The notes under the pieces: generated by a model | Told to the model about the DNA's origin: nothing | Seen by the model: the letters and a program-made list of their open reading frames with translations, nothing else | Databases searched by the model: none | Shown here: one piece after another, positions 63,978 to 64,000 of the stretch | How positions within the stretch are numbered: the first letter of the stretch is position 1 | Layout of the letters: each line of letters begins with the position of its first letter | Source: Sacculina carcini | Taxonomy: Eukaryota; Arthropoda; Thecostraca; Sacculinidae | Assembly (NCBI GenBank): GCA_916048095.2 | Contig: OU696574.1 | Coordinates: 64,501 to 128,500 of the forward strand | Length of the DNA stretch: 64,000 bases | Direction of reading: 5' to 3' | Position numbers and translations under genes: made by a program

Positions 63978-64000
63978 CTGTCAACAAACAACAACGAAAA

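Overview
The window reads as invertebrate animal nuclear DNA. It has long, intron-rich genes that are clear orthologues of conserved metazoan proteins, GT-AG introns mostly of 100-600 bases, abundant (AC)n/(GT)n microsatellites, LTR retrotransposons, and degenerate TTAGG-like tracts. The TTAGG-like tracts weakly recall arthropods, but I cannot name the phylum. Gene names below come from recognising protein sequence by eye. Exon borders were placed by hand from GT/AG sites and reading phase and are not supported by transcripts.

Layout from left to right. At 1.5-2.4 kb lies a TEX9-like coiled-coil gene and at 3.0-4.3 kb an HMGXB4-like HMG-box gene, both on the minus strand. A roughly 1-kb foldback-type element (4.9-5.9 kb) follows. 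Next is a structurally intact Ty3-like LTR retrotransposon (6,446-10,729, minus strand) with LTRs that look identical, a 5-bp target-site duplication, Gag, Pol and a textbook -1 frameshift signal. Beyond it are a BEL/Pao integrase fragment, a small degenerate PHD-like ORF and a plus-strand coiled-coil gene ending in a UBZ-type zinc finger (12.0-12.8 kb).

From 58,097 down to 14,222 (minus strand) is what appears to be a complete UBR4 gene. I count about 54 exons and roughly 5,400 residues, from an N terminus resembling human UBR4, through the UBR box and a propeller-like region, to the C-terminal zinc-binding E3 module. About 1.25 kb upstream, on the same strand, lies KLHL20 (59,355-63,977). 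It has all six Kelch repeats and the BACK domain; its BTB domain lies beyond the window. UBR4 is an N-degron-type E3 ligase and KLHL20 a CUL3 adaptor, so two ubiquitin-ligase genes are neighbours, though nothing in the sequence shows they act together.

The most unusual structure is in the introns. At least seven tandem arrays (units of 18, 23, 29, 50, 56 and 61 bp, plus a compound array) begin at, or within a few dozen bases of, a real splice site, and most carry a copy of that site. The extreme case is a 3.3-kb array of about 114 copies of a 29-bp unit that repeats the 5' splice site of a UBR4 exon. Separately, many UBR4 3' splice sites are preceded closely by sense-strand (GT)n tracts, one of them 545 bp long. 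The other highlights are the retrotransposon frameshift pseudoknot and an RFX/X-box-like palindrome in its LTRs.
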